Below, in pieces: positions 13,271 through 26,699 of a stretch of DNA of 64,000 nucleotides. The translations under genes were made by a program, and so were the position numbers. The notes beneath the pieces are model-generated. The model was not told the DNA's origin and did not search any database. It worked only from the letters and a program-made list of their open reading frames with translations. Each line of letters opens with the position of its first letter. Position 1 is the first letter of the stretch. The DNA is from Eonycteris spelaea (lineage: Eukaryota > Chordata > Mammalia > Chiroptera > Pteropodidae): the NCBI GenBank assembly GCA_003508835.1, contig PUFA01000007.1:16329001-16393000 (forward strand), given 5' to 3'.

Positions 13271-13639
13271 ATATCAAATGTTAATATTAAATATTACTTT
13301 CCAACATAAAAATACTTTCTCAATAACTCAATTGTATTAAAGTTACTGAATATCCATGTCCACGTAAAGTAATTGGCACCCTTGATTCAAAATACCTTGT
13401 GAAATCACCTTTTGGATTTAAAAAGTCCTTATTACAGATATGCCTGGAAAAATTAACTGAAGGAAATTTCAAGTGTATGAGATGAATGACTTCTAGAGCT
13501 ATAACTAGAGTAAAAATATATCGTCAAATTTAAAATCTCTAAAAACAGACTGTGAATGTTTTATATTCTTAATATTAAAAATCAGAGCCGACATTCATAA
13601 ACGTACTAATTCTTTGCTTTTACTTAAAGTAAAATATAT

Positions 13640-14200
13640 ATGCATGAAAGTGTACTGGTGAGCAACAATTGAAGTTTACACATTTCTGTAACTAGAACCC
13701 TGAAAGTCCTCTTCATGTTTCCTTCCAAGCACTACACCCCCATCACCAGTAAGGATAATCACTGTTTTAATTTCTAAACACATAATTTAACCTATTTGTG
13801 TACCTTATATTACTGATAGTTTAGAGTGTAGACTCTTTTAAGTCTGGCTTCTTTTACTCAACATTATATTTCTGAGATTAATTGATATCATTGTGTGTTA
13901 GAATCATTCAATTGTTGAATTTCCATTCCATGTGTGAATAGCTGTTAGACCAATGATGGACTTTAAGGCATTTTGTAGATTTGGGCTATTATGAATAGTG
14001 CTGACAAAATCATCCTAGAGCATGTCCTTTGGTAAACATGTGTACAGTTAAATTTCTGTGCCAGGCAAATGCATTTATTCATCTTTAGAAGATGCTGCCA
14101 AACACTTTTCCAAAACTTTACTAAACTATTCCCATTCATATGAGAACGCTGGCTATGAGAAATCTGGTTGCTTGATAAAATTGAAACTTCTCATGCCTAG
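13640..14200 (-). mobile_element. Antisense L1 fragment
   Basis: In antisense order the sequence shows L1 3' UTR and ORF2-end phrases: 'ctggcttcttttactcaaca', 'tgagattaattgatatcatt', 'ttccattccatgtgtgaata', 'gggctattatgaatagtgct' and 'gctgccaaacacttttccaa'. It is an old L1M-type copy with no frame left. Confidence 0.75.
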
Positions 14201-14224
14201 TATTTTTGAGTATTTATAATAGTG

Positions 14225-14420
14225 ACTGTTCAGTGAGTAGGCAATATGCACAGGTTATCAATAATCCTCATAAGAAACTTGCAAAGCAGAATGCAATTTT
14301 TACTTAGCAGATAAACTTATATCAATAAGTTTAATAAGGTTCTCAAGGTCAAAAAACTGATAATATCAGTGCAAGGATGCAAACTGAGGTCTGCCCAACC
14401 ATATTGTTTCATAATCTTGG
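14225..14420 (-). repeat. MIR element
   Basis: Antisense MIR order is clear: 'taatcctcataagaaacttg', 'tttaataaggttctcaaggt', 'gcaaggatgcaaactgaggt' and 'ctgcccaaccatattg'. Confidence 0.65.
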
Positions 14421-14509
14421 TATTATCATGATCCTTTTAGAAAATTTAACAAGATGATATCTGCGACAGCCATCTGTAAACCTTCAAATCCAATCACAGT
14501 TGTTACTTT

Positions 14510-14640
14510 GATTTTCATAGTTTCTTGCATGTTTCATGTATTAACCTTTACATAGCAACTTTTTTGAGGAAGGTATTTTCTCTATTTACAAATGAGGAAA
14601 ACAAAATTTTGAAAAGAAAAGCAACATTCATGAATTATAT
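14510..14640 (-). repeat. MIR fragment
   Basis: The block 'tattttctctatttacaaat' with 'gaggaaaacaaaattttgaa' corresponds to the MIR phrase for 'tattatccccattttacagatgaggaaactg'. Confidence 0.5.
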
Positions 14641-14719
14641 TGAATGACATCTCTAGGAGGTCAGAATTCACAGAGGATAGAATGGGAGTCATTTGAGGAT
14701 GGCAGCTCTCAAATTCATC

Positions 14720-14815
14720 ACTGCATTTCTAAAGCCAGCAAGAGTGTCTGGTGCATGGGAAGCCCTCATAAATATTTAAGAAATGATTGAATGACTGAAT
14801 AAAATAAGTAAAAAA
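14720..14815 (+). repeat. L2 3' end fragment
   Basis: The sequence 'gtgtctggtgcatgggaagc', 'cctcataaatatttaagaaa', 'tgattgaatgactgaataaa' follows the L2 3' end 'gtgcctggcacatagtaggtgctcaataaatgtttgttgaatgaatga'. Confidence 0.6.
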
Positions 14816-15069
14816 GGAATTACATGAACATGTTTCTCTAACTTGTAAGATGTAGTTAGGCACCTGAACTTCAGTGGTCTGCCTCAAATTCTTTGCAGAA
14901 AAAAAAAGTCCCTCGTGGAGGAAGTGTATATTAATTTTATCATCAAGTTTCTCTATAAATAGAGTTATCAAAAAAAATCACTTGCTTTTTTTCTGTTAGA
15001 AATGGGCACTGTGAAATCAAAGATTAAAAATTGATTCTAACACTGGAACTTAATCATCTGGGAAATTTT

Positions 15070-15195
15070 GTTCTCTTATCCAACCATTTAATAAATATCT
15101 TCTGAGTGCCTCCCAGGAACTAAAGAATATGCCATGTACTAGGGTTAATTGATTAAAAAGGAAAATATATTCCTTATCCTTATAGACATTATAAT
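15070..15195 (-). repeat. L2 fragment
   Basis: Antisense L2: 'aataaatatcttctgagtgc' followed by 'ctcccaggaactaaagaata' and 'ccatgtactagggtt'. Confidence 0.6.
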
Positions 15196-15199
15196 TACA

Positions 15200-15330
15200 G
15201 TTACATAAACTCCTTGGGCCTTAGTTTCCTAATCTAAAAGTTGGAATGATTTTAATAATATGATCTAACATCATCATAATAATGGTAGAGTATTTTGGTG
15301 ATTAAATGAGAATTTGTGAGATAAAACATC
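15200..15330 (+). repeat. MIR 3' half
   Basis: The sense MIR string 'gggccttagtttcctaatct', 'aaaagttggaatg', then 'ggtgattaaatgagaatttg' matches 'cctcagtttcctcatctgtaaaatggg...gattaaatgag'. Confidence 0.55.
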
Positions 15331-15397
15331 AACAGTTGCTTACAAAATAGAACAGCCAGTTTTGTGACTTTTTTTTTTCCTTTCAGAGAGCAAAAAT

Positions 15398-16375
15398 AGG
15401 TTTTTTTAAATTTCATTTTATTATGAGTTTCAAGCATACAGTACATTGGTTAGATATTTATATAGTTTATAAGTGATCCCCTTGATTGCTGTTCTCTCCT
15501 CTGGCTGTCCACCTAGCCATTGCATTAATGCTAACTGCATTCCCTAGGCCATGCTCCTCATCCCCAGGACCATCTATCAACTACGAATTTGTACTTTTTT
15601 AATCCTTCACCCCTTTCTCCCAATCCCCCAATTCCCTCCTCCCCGGCCATTACCAGATTGTCCTCTACATTTGTGAGTCTGTTTTTGATTAGTTTGTTCC
15701 TTTTGTTCCTTAGGTCCTGCATATAAATGAAATCATATGTATTAATCTTTGCCTGACTTATTTCACTCGACATAATAACCTCTAGGCCTATCCATGTTGT
15801 TGAAAATGGTAGGATTTAATTTTTTTAATGGCTGAGTAATAGTCCATTGTATATATGAACCATAACTTTTTTATCCAATCATATGGTTGCTTCCATATCT
15901 TGGCTATTGTAAATTGTGCGGCCATGAACATAGGGGTGCATAGATCTTTACAAATTATTGTTTGGGGTTGTTTTTTTGTTTGTTTGTTTGTTTATAAATA
16001 CTCAGAACAATTGCTGAGTCAAAAGTTATATCCATTTTTAATTTTTTGAGAAACTTCCAGACTGTTTTCTGTAGTGGATGTACCAATTGCAATCCCACCA
16101 ACAGTATATGAGGGTTCTCTTTTCTCCACATCCACACCAACACTTATCGTTCTTTGATTTATTGCTGATAGTCATTCTGACAGGTGTAAGGTGATATTTC
16201 ATTGTGGTTTTAATTTTCATTTCTCTGATGATTAGTGACCTCGAGCATCTTTTAATATGTGTATTGGCCATCTGTATTTCCTCTTTGGAGTAATATCTGT
16301 TCAGGTCTTCTGCCCATTTTTTAATTGGATTGTTTGTTGTTGTTGTTGTTGTTGAGTTGTATGAGTTCTTCTCTT
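15398..16375 (-). mobile_element. Antisense L1, 5'-truncated (3' UTR and ORF2 end)
   Basis: Read in antisense, a 3' UTR starting at a T-run (15398) is followed by ORF2 C-terminal sequence: 'ggctgagtaatagtccattg', 'ggctattgtaaattgtgcgg', 'tccagactgttttctgtagt', 'ccaattgcaatcccaccaac', 'tcattgtggttttaattttc' and 'ttctgcccattttttaattg'. Short frames at 15558-15773, 15855-16049, 15955-16143 and 16038-16271 are remnants. TTTG and TTG repeats (15968-15994, 16331-16354) lie inside it. Confidence 0.9.
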
Positions 16376-19300
16376 AATTTATCTTCAGCATAGCGAGTAT
16401 AAATACATAGAATCAAAAGAGACAGTGTTTTAGGTGTAGCATTACATTTATATTTTGTTTTATACCCCTGGCATCTTTAAAGAGAAATAGTCATCTATCC
16501 CTCTCTCATTCATTTATTAGAGTAAACAATTATTCTTTAATAAATGGAAACTCCAAGTCTTTTCTTTATTATTTTATCTAATCATTTGTTAATTATATTT
16601 TATAACAACAAAATTGGTTATCTATGGAATAAAATGCAAATTCCTGGCACTATAAGGATGCAAATGTATCTTGTTTACATGCAAACCACCTAAAAGGACT
16701 ATTTCTCAAGGACCCACCTTCTTTATTAGGTAGCTCCCACTTATCCTCTTTAGAAGTCATTACTGTGTGGCCTTTTTCTCTTTCATCCAACAAGAAAGTT
16801 TCCAGAGTTTTCTCAAGCAGAACTTGCATGCCACTAGAGAAATCATTTTTTTTTTTTTTTTTAGCACCTCTGCTGTTAAAACAGCATTTTTCTTCCCAGA
16901 GAGAGCATGCACACAGACAGTGGATAGTGGTGGAGGAATAGGGGAATGGTTCTGCATAACATCAACTATGAGTTCCTGAAAGGTTCTGTCCTCCCCACTG
17001 AGTCCCTGGACCCAGGAGAAATCTACCTTGGCCCTTTCTTCAGCTTTGCCTTTAGTGTGCTCAGAGCACATCAATGATTTCTAGAGCACAGTATAGCCAT
17101 GTTCCACTAGCAAAAACCCTGTTATAATACTAACTTAAATATGAACAAAGAGCCTCCAATCCATTCATTCATCAGTTATTTAGTGAAGGCATTGTTTTTG
17201 CAAGGATTTCTGCTAAATAAGCATTGGCATAAAAAATACGACACAGTCCATTCCCCAGAAATCTACGAAATACTGTGCCTGTCGGTGGTGTTACCAAAAG
17301 ACATCTGTGTAATTTTATTTACAAGTTCTGAAAATTCATCTTATCTCAATCTCAGATTTCTTAACCTCCTAAAGGCAGTAATCAGAACATTCTCTTTCTG
17401 AAGGAAAATGTTCTTAAATCTATGACCAGTTCCTTAACTGATTTCCTGTCCATCTTCAAATCTTTCAAATGATTTTATTGTCCTTTGAAAACCTCAAATC
17501 GGTCCACTTTCTTGAATTTATCATTTAGCTTAATGTTTTCTTCACAACATGTAATACTTGTTGGATCACAGTGAAATCATTGAACAATTGTTCATTAAAA
17601 CTTTATTTTTCCTCACACTTTTCCTTGTGAGCTTATTGTCGTGGTCAATTTTAGAAAAATAATTTAACTAAGATTACTGTCACATTAGATATTATTTCCT
17701 TTTGTCCTTCCTTTTCCACTTACATTAAATTTTTACTGCTTTTTTTAATAAGAAGAATTAAGATGTATAAACCATCAAAATGTATTTCATGCATTGACAT
17801 ACATTGGCTTTTTGTATTTAAAAAGTATTTCTTTAAACTGTTAATTTTCATAAATATGCAAGTTGCCAAGACATTCAATGTCCATTATGTATAAATAGTT
17901 ATAAAACCCTACACCATTTCTAAACCACATATAAAAATATTACTTTGTATACATTTTTAAGATGCTCACAGAGTAATAGCTTATAAATAAACTGAAAATA
18001 AAGAGGCCTGAAAGTTAGATAACTTTCTGATAGCATAGCTATACTATAACCAGTCATTAAACTCTATCTTCTAAATCCACATAAAGTATAATTTCCATTA
18101 TACTATATAATATAGGAGTGTGTGTTTTTTCACTAATATTTGTCTAGCTCCTAGCTCAGTAATGATGACACAGAAATGTGTTAATTCCTGTTTGTCTTGC
18201 CTTTTCTTTTTACCACTAAGCTTTAGGAAACATTCTGGACATAAATTTTACTCCAGTCATAAGTAGATAATATTTTCAGAAGAAATATGATAGAAAATTC
18301 CAGACATCTAAAGGAATGACTCAATGTTCCACTTAACAGTTTTGGTAGCAATAGTTAGTAAAATAGTCAAGCTTGTAGAACATATGGACAATTAGCATTT
18401 AGGTGTGGATTATAAAATATCAATGATTTCGGGCATGTATGACGATACATTTGGTAAAAATAAGGGTTGGATTTTTTAAGACTCTATTTATAAAATGAGC
18501 TTTATGTCCAAACAACACAAAGAGCTGTCTTCGATCATCCGATTCTGTGTAACCTGAAGTTAAATTAATGTAGTCTCTCTGACTTCAAGTCCAGCATTTC
18601 TTTCCCACCATGTTTACTCTTTCACTTAGAAGGTAGTTAAAATATAATTTAGGAAAAGATAAAAAGTAAAGTATAAAAACAACTCAGATTCCTCTTGCAG
18701 CAAACAATCAAATGATGGCCATCCATTACTGTGGTCATTTGTATATTCCTTAGTTTCTTATTCATAGCGTCAAATAGCTAGTATGAAGCTAGGAAATAAA
18801 CATCCTTGTTATTAGCCAAGGTATAGTAGCACAAAACCTGCATTAAATCTCCAGAATCTGCTCATAGTACAGGTTCACTAGACCTAGCACAGTGGTAACC
18901 TAAGCCACCGAACAGCAATGATTTACTCTCCATGTATCAAAAACACCTCAACTACTCATTCAGTTTAGTAGTCCCGAATCTCCACTGTTGTTACATAATG
19001 AAGAGGTAACCATTTCAAGCTTAATACGTAAATTCTCAAGTTTTATTGATGTTAATGAAACCCAATATGGATGGTGCTAACATTGCAATGCCAAAATATA
19101 TATATATACAGGCTTATTTTCTGTGATAAAGAATATAAAAAATGTGTGAAATAGTTTTAAGTAAAATGTAATTTTAAAATTCTTTCTCAAAAATGAATGC
19201 ATTTTTGTTATACAGGAAAGTCTTTTTATGTAAGGTATGTGAAGGAAAAATTATGATATATGTGTGCAAATTGCTTTGTCTGGGTGTGATATTTTCATTC

Positions 19301-21670
19301 ATCGTAGTGACATAATCTTCTTCAAAAACAGCCTCATAACAATTCCGTTGAAACAAAATTATCAAGCACCAAAGCTGAGATTGATTAGAAGAACTAAGAC
19401 TTCTCTTGGACTCTAGTTGTTTATTGTAGAACTCACTGAAAACAAATTATAGAAACAAATATATAATATATAATAAAATGAATAGAAAAAATATCTCACT
19501 TAATTTTTAATATCAGTTATATTATTTTGATCAGCAGTTTCAAGTAGTAAATGGCAAAGACTGTAATATAGCTCTACAAAAAAATTAATGTTAACTACAT
19601 AGCTTTAGTTTTGGCTAGAATGTCTAGAACTGTAGCCAAGAAGTCTTCTAGTGAACTTGGGAAGTATCTGACTTACAACTAAACTAGCTCATGATTGAAA
19701 TTAGAATGCTTGAGAAAATTTCAGGAGTCTGGCCGTGATTCTGTTTGAGTTTAGGAAATCACTCGGAACATAGCTGCCAAGCTCGCAGGAAGTTTAGCCA
19801 TCAATTTGTGCGCTGGGCTCATTTTGTGGTTATATATGAGACTCCATCTAAAATTCCAGAAATAACATTTAGACTTTTTTTTGTCATTTGCATTGCTCTG
19901 CTTTTGATCCGAACATTTCTGTGTAGTAGAGCTGCTCACCAACATCATGCTTGGTTCTGTCGAAGTGACTAAAGTTAAGTAATAATAGCTAGCTTGGTTC
20001 CAGTCACTTTGGCAGGAGGATAACAGGAAGGCATATGCTACATCAGAGGAGTTGCTTCTTCTGCCATTTTTACTCTCTCATCCACAAATTTCCTGGCAAG
20101 GGAAATTCCACAAGTAAGAAGAAGGAGAAACTCATTGAATAGAAAGTTCCTCTCTGTGCAGTCAGTCACAAGGTGCAACAAAATATACATGCATTATCGC
20201 CTACTGTGCTTGGAGAAACTTTTGTTAGATTAGAAATAGACGATGTATTCTAAGAAATTTCTTGGCGACTCAGGCAGATTAGACAAAATGAATATCAACA
20301 GCAACAACAAAAAAGTGAAATATTGAACAAGGTAGTAAGGGCCAGTAAATAAAATCAACATCTAAGCCAAATCTGTGAAAAATTGGCTTTCCCTCGTAAT
20401 CATTGAGCTGGCTATTGACAGGCACTTAGGAATCTTAGAACAAAATCATTAAATACAAAACCCCAGTTAGAATGAAGAGAAACAGTTCTCAAACTCATGC
20501 TATTATGTAGGCCCAAGAACCTTAATGAAATCAGACAAAAAAGAATGAATTTGTAGTATTATGGACTTAGATCATGGTCCAAAATTACTAGATCAGTATT
20601 AAGGTCAGTTTCCATGATTATTAGGGAATGGGCCATGTTAACACTTACACTCTTAGGGAAACTTCATAGTCTGAAGAGGACCACCCTAGTCATTACTTTT
20701 TCTTTGTTTCCATAGTTCTCAGTTATTCAACAATTTTTGCATCTCCTTTTCTCAGTGACCAGAATATCCTTGTGCTCAACTTTACCTATTCACTCTCAGG
20801 CACACTGAGCCATTGATATTATTCCACTGATTTCTCAGCTTTCTCTCGCTCTCCAAAAGTCATCACCATAGCATCCTCATGGTTTCTCTACACTTAAAAA
20901 AAGTAATACATAAGCCTTCCAGTTGTGCGATGAGTACAAAACATAATTTTTCAAATTGCCACAAAAAAATACTAACCAGATCAATTAGGGTAGTAACAAA
21001 AACAATAACAGCATGAAAGTGATGCTGTCAATAAAACTCAATGGCAGGAAATCCTAATGCACTTCAGAATATGGGCCACATGTACTGTCCTGTGATCAGA
21101 AGAAATCTAGTGGAGATCATAGGGAAGTGAATGGAGGTTCTTGATGGGATTTATAAACTAAAAGAATATAGCAGATACTCACATCCCAAAATAAAGGGAC
21201 TTTTGTATATATCATGAGTAGAAACATGGAGGAATGGCACATAGAGAAAATCCCTCACAGGTCCTAAATTAATGATGAACAAAAAAGAGTTATATGCATA
21301 AATGTAGGAGAAATAGAATTTGTAGGATTGTGTTGGTCTAAGTTTTTATGGCTCTCAAAAGTATTCATCAGATACTCTTAAAAATGACAGAGACTACTCA
21401 CAAAGGAATATGCTAAAAATAGAAACCAAATGGAGCATGGCAAGAACACTGGGTCAGGGGAAAGAGAAATTAAAGATAATTGTGGGAGGTGATGGGTGCA
21501 TAAGTCATTGTTAACAAGGAAATTCAAAACCCGTATAAGAGAGAAAAATCTAAATAGAGTAATTTCATCATGGAAATGCACACATGTGTAAATGAGCTTC
21601 ATACTCCCTCCAAAGCAAACAAAAACAAAAACAAAAATGTCTTGGGTATAGATTTTTTTTTCATAGAGGG
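16375..21670. other. No gene seen; longest stretch with little recognisable
   Basis: This 5 kb is AT-rich and holds no frame I can name. A weak L2-like trace occurs near 17155-17240. A short TA tract lies at 19097-19110 and a CAAAA tract at 21617-21640. The overlapping frames at 16767-17074 include a T-run. Others (17141-17401, 19174-19365, 19745-19972, 21378-21602) have no motif that I recognise. Very old repeats or conserved non-coding elements could be present and undetected. Confidence 0.45.
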
Positions 21671-21679
21671 ATTACTTTA

Positions 21680-23425
21680 AACTTTTGAGGATTATACAAG
21701 CACATTGATTCTAAAACTGATCCAGAGCATGAAAAAAGAAAACCTTAAAAATTTCCTTTTATGAAGTGAATGTAACATTGTTACCAAACCCTAAAAAGCA
21801 CTTAATTTAAAACAAATCTACAAATAAATCTCAATTATGACTATCAACACAAAAATCTTAAATACAATTTAGAAAATTGTATACAAGTGAACAAAAACAT
21901 ATATTATGTGAGATTCTTTCCAAGAATGCAAGTATGGTTCAATGAAGGCACCCATTAATATCATTCATCAAATAAATATTACCTCGAAAAAAATCATAAC
22001 TGCTGAAAAGGCATTTGACAAAAATCAGTTTCCATCCATATTATTAAAATAAGAATAAATGGAAATTCTAAAATAGATTTAAAAGTATTAGTGCAAAAAT
22101 CAGCATTTTACTTGATATATACTAGAAGCATTCTTGCTAAAGTTAGGAGAAAGGAAAAGGTGCCCACTATTGCTTCTACTATTGAATATGTGGTCAGTGT
22201 AATTGCTTAAGTAAAAGCGATCATAAGCTCAAGAAGTAGAAAGAGGAAAAACTATATTTGTTTGCAGATGGTATGATTATACATATGAAATCTCCAAAGA
22301 TTTATTGAATAACTACTGGAAATGATAACAGAATTAGGAAAATAGTGGGATAATAGAATTCATATATAAGCTTTTCTTTAAAAAAGTTACAAGGTAAAAT
22401 GAAAAATATTAATATCAAATAAAAATATAAAATATCTAACAATTCATGTGGAGTTTGAAAATAGTGTATGAAGAAAATAGTAAACAGTCCTAAAAGATGC
22501 AAAATAGAATTGAACAAATAGAAAAATATCTCAAATTTTTGGATGGAAAGATTCCACATGAAAAAAAAATGTCAATTCTCACTCTGTTAATATATAAATT
22601 TAATGTGATTTCTATCAAATGATCATTTTTTCCTGAAGGCAGAGAAATTAATTATTAATTCTTATGGAAAAATAAACAAGATTGAAGAGCCAGGAAACAA
22701 TGAAAAGGCAAAGGATGAGGATACTATCCCAACACAATGTTAAAATATATAAAATTTCTGTAATTAAAGCACTGTGATATCGGTGGCTGAACAGATACAA
22801 CAATGCAATAGAAAGTCCAGAGAGAGACATACATGTACATAGAAATTTGATATAACATAAAATTGGCATCCCAAGTCATGTGATGAACAGTCAGTGTCAG
22901 ATAATAAGAAGCCATTTGGAGAATTTACAAAATGTAATCTCAACTACACACTGCATAGCAGATACAGAACAGAGATTTTAGTGGAGAAAGGAAGCACTGT
23001 ATATACTAGAAAAATATGGATGAATTCCATTATAGTCTGGGAGTTATGGAAACCTTCCAAAGAATGATCTAAAATATAGAATTAATTAGAGAAAAAAAAT
23101 TAACTTGGATAACATTTTAAAACATATAAGGATATTTATACCATAAGCAGACAAACAAAAGAACTGGGAGAAGTTATTTGCAATTTATACACAACGGCAA
23201 ATATCTTCAGTACAGTTATTAAGTATCCAGAATACAAAATTAACAAGCTATTACTAAAATAAACTAAATATGTGAACAAGTGTTTTGCGGAAAGGAAAAA
23301 TCCCTTACATGTATGAAAAAAACTTCATGAATAAGATAAATTCAAATTGCCCAAAAAACAATTTTCACTTATCAAAAATCCAAGTATTTAAGTGACAAGA
23401 CTGCATAATTTTTCTTTTTGCTTTA
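21680..23425 (+). mobile_element. L1 ORF2 remnant (reverse transcriptase part)
   Basis: In sense orientation the L1 ORF2 order is kept: 'ttccttttatgaagtgaatg', 'aagaatgcaagtatggttca', then 'gctgaaaaggcatttgacaa' (the EKAFD block), then the catalytic block at 22261-22272, 'tccgtaattaaagcactgtg'-like sequence near 22760, and 'gggagaagttatttgcaatt' near 23166. The usual FADD catalytic motif reads FADG, and the frame is broken many times. The minus-strand frames at 22302-22915 are accidental. An LTR (23437-23890) follows directly. Confidence 0.88.
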
Positions 23426-23436
23426 GCCATAAACAT

Positions 23437-23890
23437 ATTATTAGGTTCCTAGAGCTTCTGTAACAAATAACCACAAACCGGGTGCCTTAAAACAAGAGAA
23501 AACTTTTCTCATAGTTCTAGATGCAAGCATCCTGAGGTCCAGGTGTCAGGAGAGTTAGTTTCTATTGAAGCTTCTGAGAGAGTATGTTCCATGCCTCTCT
23601 CCTAGATTCTCCTGGTTGCAGGCAACACTAGGCATTCCTCGGAAGTAGATGCTAACTCCTATCTCTCTGTCCATCTTCACATTGCGTCCTCCCCTGTGTG
23701 TCTGCATCTGTGTCCAAATCTATTTTTTCTGATAAAGACACCAATTATTGGGTTCGAGGCCACATTAATGCAGTATGACCTCACCTTAATTTAACTAATG
23801 ATATCTGCAAATGACATCTGTTTCTGTAAAAAATCACATTCCAATGTTCTGGGTGGATATAAATTTGGGGGTGGGGGCACTATTTAATAA
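23437..23890 (-). mobile_element. MLT1-type MaLR LTR
   Basis: On the plus strand, 'taggttcctagagcttctgt' opens, followed by 'aacaaataaccacaaaccgg', 'gtgccttaaaacaagagaaa' and, near the other end, 'gacctcaccttaatttaact' and 'tctgggtggatataaatttg'. This is the reverse complement of the MLT1 LTR, including its polyadenylation region. Length (about 450 bp) suits a near-complete solo LTR. Confidence 0.88.
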
Positions 23891-24580
23891 AGGATAAATG
23901 ATAGAGAATATATTTACATAATTTTATTACAAATATATTTATTAACATGATAAAATTTTTCATAGTTTTGGATTGGAAATATTGTTTGGGAAAAGTGAAA
24001 ATAAATAACAGGCCAATTGAATATGTGTATTTTTCCGTGAACCAATCAGAAATGATATAGGACATTGCTTAATAATGTCTCACACAATAATATAAGTTGA
24101 TCATTGCCCCGGCTAAATTAATGGTCCATCAAAATTGATACATTGGTATTTGCTTTAGATTTAAATGTAACATTAATATGATTTTTAGGTAGAAAGCTAG
24201 CACTTAATAAATTCCTTGACAATTAATTATTGGTTATAATTCATCTATAAGGAAAAAAGTCAAAATCCCACTGCAAGTCTAACCATAGCAGTCATGATGC
24301 TTTAGAATTTAACAGAATGCCCTCCTAACATAACTACAATGTGTATTTCATCATTCCAAATAACTGTCAGGAAGTAGATGTTTCCATGCACTCAACCCTA
24401 ACAGAGCCAAAGTGGCCAGAGTGAATCTTTGCTCATTATTTTCTACTTTGGCATATTTTGTATCTAGTTAATGGCTTCCAGAATTTATATTCTCACAGAA
24501 GATTATTCCAAGTGGGAAGAAAGGGATGAAGCTATCACACTTCGTGCTTTCTTACCTATCTTCTCTTTTATGGGGAATGA
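23890..24580. other. No gene seen
   Basis: AT-rich DNA with a 61-codon minus frame at 23880-24065 and no recognised feature. Confidence 0.45.
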
Positions 24581-24583
24581 ATT

Positions 24584-24593
24584 AAAACAAAAC

Positions 24594-24624
<31 letters not shown>

Positions 24625-24631
24625 ACAAAAC
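24584..24631. repeat. (AAAAC)n simple repeat
   Basis: About nine units of AAAAC/AAAAAC. It may be the expanded tail of a lost retroposon, though no body is recognisable upstream. Confidence 0.95.
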
Positions 24632-25094
24632 ACTTAAGCAGATTTTCTTTATAGGGCACTGTACAGACATGTCACATGTCTAATCCATCCCTCAATAAAT
24701 CACTGGAAAGAAAAGTGAGACCTCTTAGATTTTCTTATATCAATCGTGATTCATTCCTTTGGACAGGTTGCATGGCCAGCAAATGTGGGATACTACAAAT
24801 GAAGAAAGTGGGAATAGTAGTTGTTAGGTAGGTAACTCACAGTGTCTAATACTGACACATGATTCTCCACCTAACAATGATGATTTTAATTTCTCAAAGA
24901 TCTCAGGGACAATTGTACTCAATCACAGGAGAGAAGAGTTAAGTGGCCATTTCTTTCCGTTCTCCAAACTTTATATATTTGTAAAGTTAAAAATGCCATA
25001 AACTGAAAATTTACTGTTTTTTCCAACGTTCCTTATGCAAATATTTGAAATCTACTGGTATGGGAGCTTTAAAAGTCAGAGATTGTTGTCACTT

Positions 25095-25180
25095 TTGTTT
25101 ACCAATGACCGTAAATGCCTAGCTCTGTGCCTGGCATATAGTAGTTGTTCAATGAATATGTGCTGATTGTATTGAATAAC
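25095..25180 (+). repeat. L2 3' end fragment
   Basis: The sequence 'tgcctagctctgtgcctggc', 'atatagtagttgttcaatga', 'atatgtgctgattg' is a good match to the L2 3' end. Confidence 0.65.
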
Positions 25181-26528
25181 CAAATATACGTCTTTACATA
25201 TGAAGATGGAAGTAAAAAGAGTTTTAAAATTTCAAAAACAAAAATCCTAGCTACATGAACTTCTCATGGCTTTCATGTGGGTTTCATGTGGGAGTTTTCA
25301 AATGTTTTCCTTCCCAACTGCCCCTGAGAAGGATGTGACATATCTGCTGTGCCCTTCAAAACATTCCTCTCAGCGCGGTGGGTAGACTGAGATGAGAGTA
25401 TACCAGTGAGGATGCTGAGAATGATAATATCTTTAATTTGCATTTTACTCATTTTTTCTTCTGCCTGCTAGTCTCACTACAAAGTTCTTTTCGTATATTA
25501 TTTATATTAGCTCTGCCATATTTTTAAACATATGAGACAACCCGATAGCTCCTTCGCAAGAGCAATTGGTTTTAATTTTGAAAAGTAGTTAAAAATTCTA
25601 GACATCAATTAAAAAAAAACAGAGTATGATATTGAAATCAGTCTATTGATTCTGGGCCTGCTCATTCATTAGGGAACTAGAGATATTTGTCCTGGATTTT
25701 CTGATATAAAATGGAAAGGTTAAAAATCTGTATGGGTTTCATTTTGCATGTTGGGAATTGAAAACCCAAGGCAAAAATTGTTGCTGTTTTGTTGATGTTT
25801 TCCTTGTCATTGCTTCTGCTACTATGACTATTTCCATTACTACTAATTCATAGATAATTAAGAAATTCTTTAAATATCTTTTTAAAATAAAAAAATTCAT
25901 CAGCATGTTGGCATTACTCTGGGGATATACACTGTGACAAAGATAACAGTGAGTGAACATAGCCAAAAAATCGAAAAAGCAGTTCAGGAATCTGGCAACC
26001 TGTTTAACACTGACCAAGTAAAAGAGCATGATTCTGATTTTGTTTACCGGGAAAGGTTTTCAACTGGAAAAAACGAAAGCAAGAATTAAATAATATAGGC
26101 AAGCGTGGATGTACTAGGCATCTTAAAGTTGAAGTTTGACTAAGTCTAGGTTTAGGAGGAAGTTTTCTGCTACCACGTTAAGAACAAGGTGAGGGACAAA
26201 GTAGTCCTCAAGAGAGGGAGGACTGGGAGCCTCGGGAATAACATGGAATAAAGTTTAGAGAATGAGCCGAACAACAACAACAACAACAAAACAAAACAAA
26301 AACCTGTGATTGTACAGCAAAATAGCAGGTAATATTAATACCATATCCATGGCCCTATGTTATAAATTAGAAAATAATTGATGTTTTCTATTTATGCAAT
26401 TTGAGTATGCTGAAATTTAGAAGCCTCCCACATCTCATCCTTAGTCTGTTCCTTAATTTTGTACATTAAAACAAGAGAATTTTTGACATTAAGACCTGCG
26501 ATATGAGTTTTAATTTGTTACTTTCTAT
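25180..26528. other. No gene seen
   Basis: Unassigned sequence with a (CAA)n/(CAAAA)n tract at 26270-26302. The minus-strand frame 25739-26029 (96 codons) has no recognised domain. Confidence 0.45.
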
Positions 26529-26697
26529 CTGTGCTGCTCAGGAGGATAACCAAAACCACATGCGGCACTTACATTTAAGCACAAGTTACTTAAAGTTAAA
26601 TAAAACTGAAAAATCAATCATACCATTACAGAAGCCATATTTCAAGTGCTAAATGTCACATGTGGTTTGTGACTGCCACGTTATTGGACAATGCAGA
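26529..26697 (+). mobile_element. hAT-Charlie MITE
   Basis: The ends 'gtgctgctcaggaggataac' and 'gttattggacaatgcag' with the internal 'catttcaagtgct'-like block at 26639-26650 and 'cacatgtggtttgtgactgc' match a non-autonomous Charlie family with CAGTGCTGTCCAATA-type termini. It is internally shortened. Confidence 0.7.
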
Positions 26698-26699
26698 TA

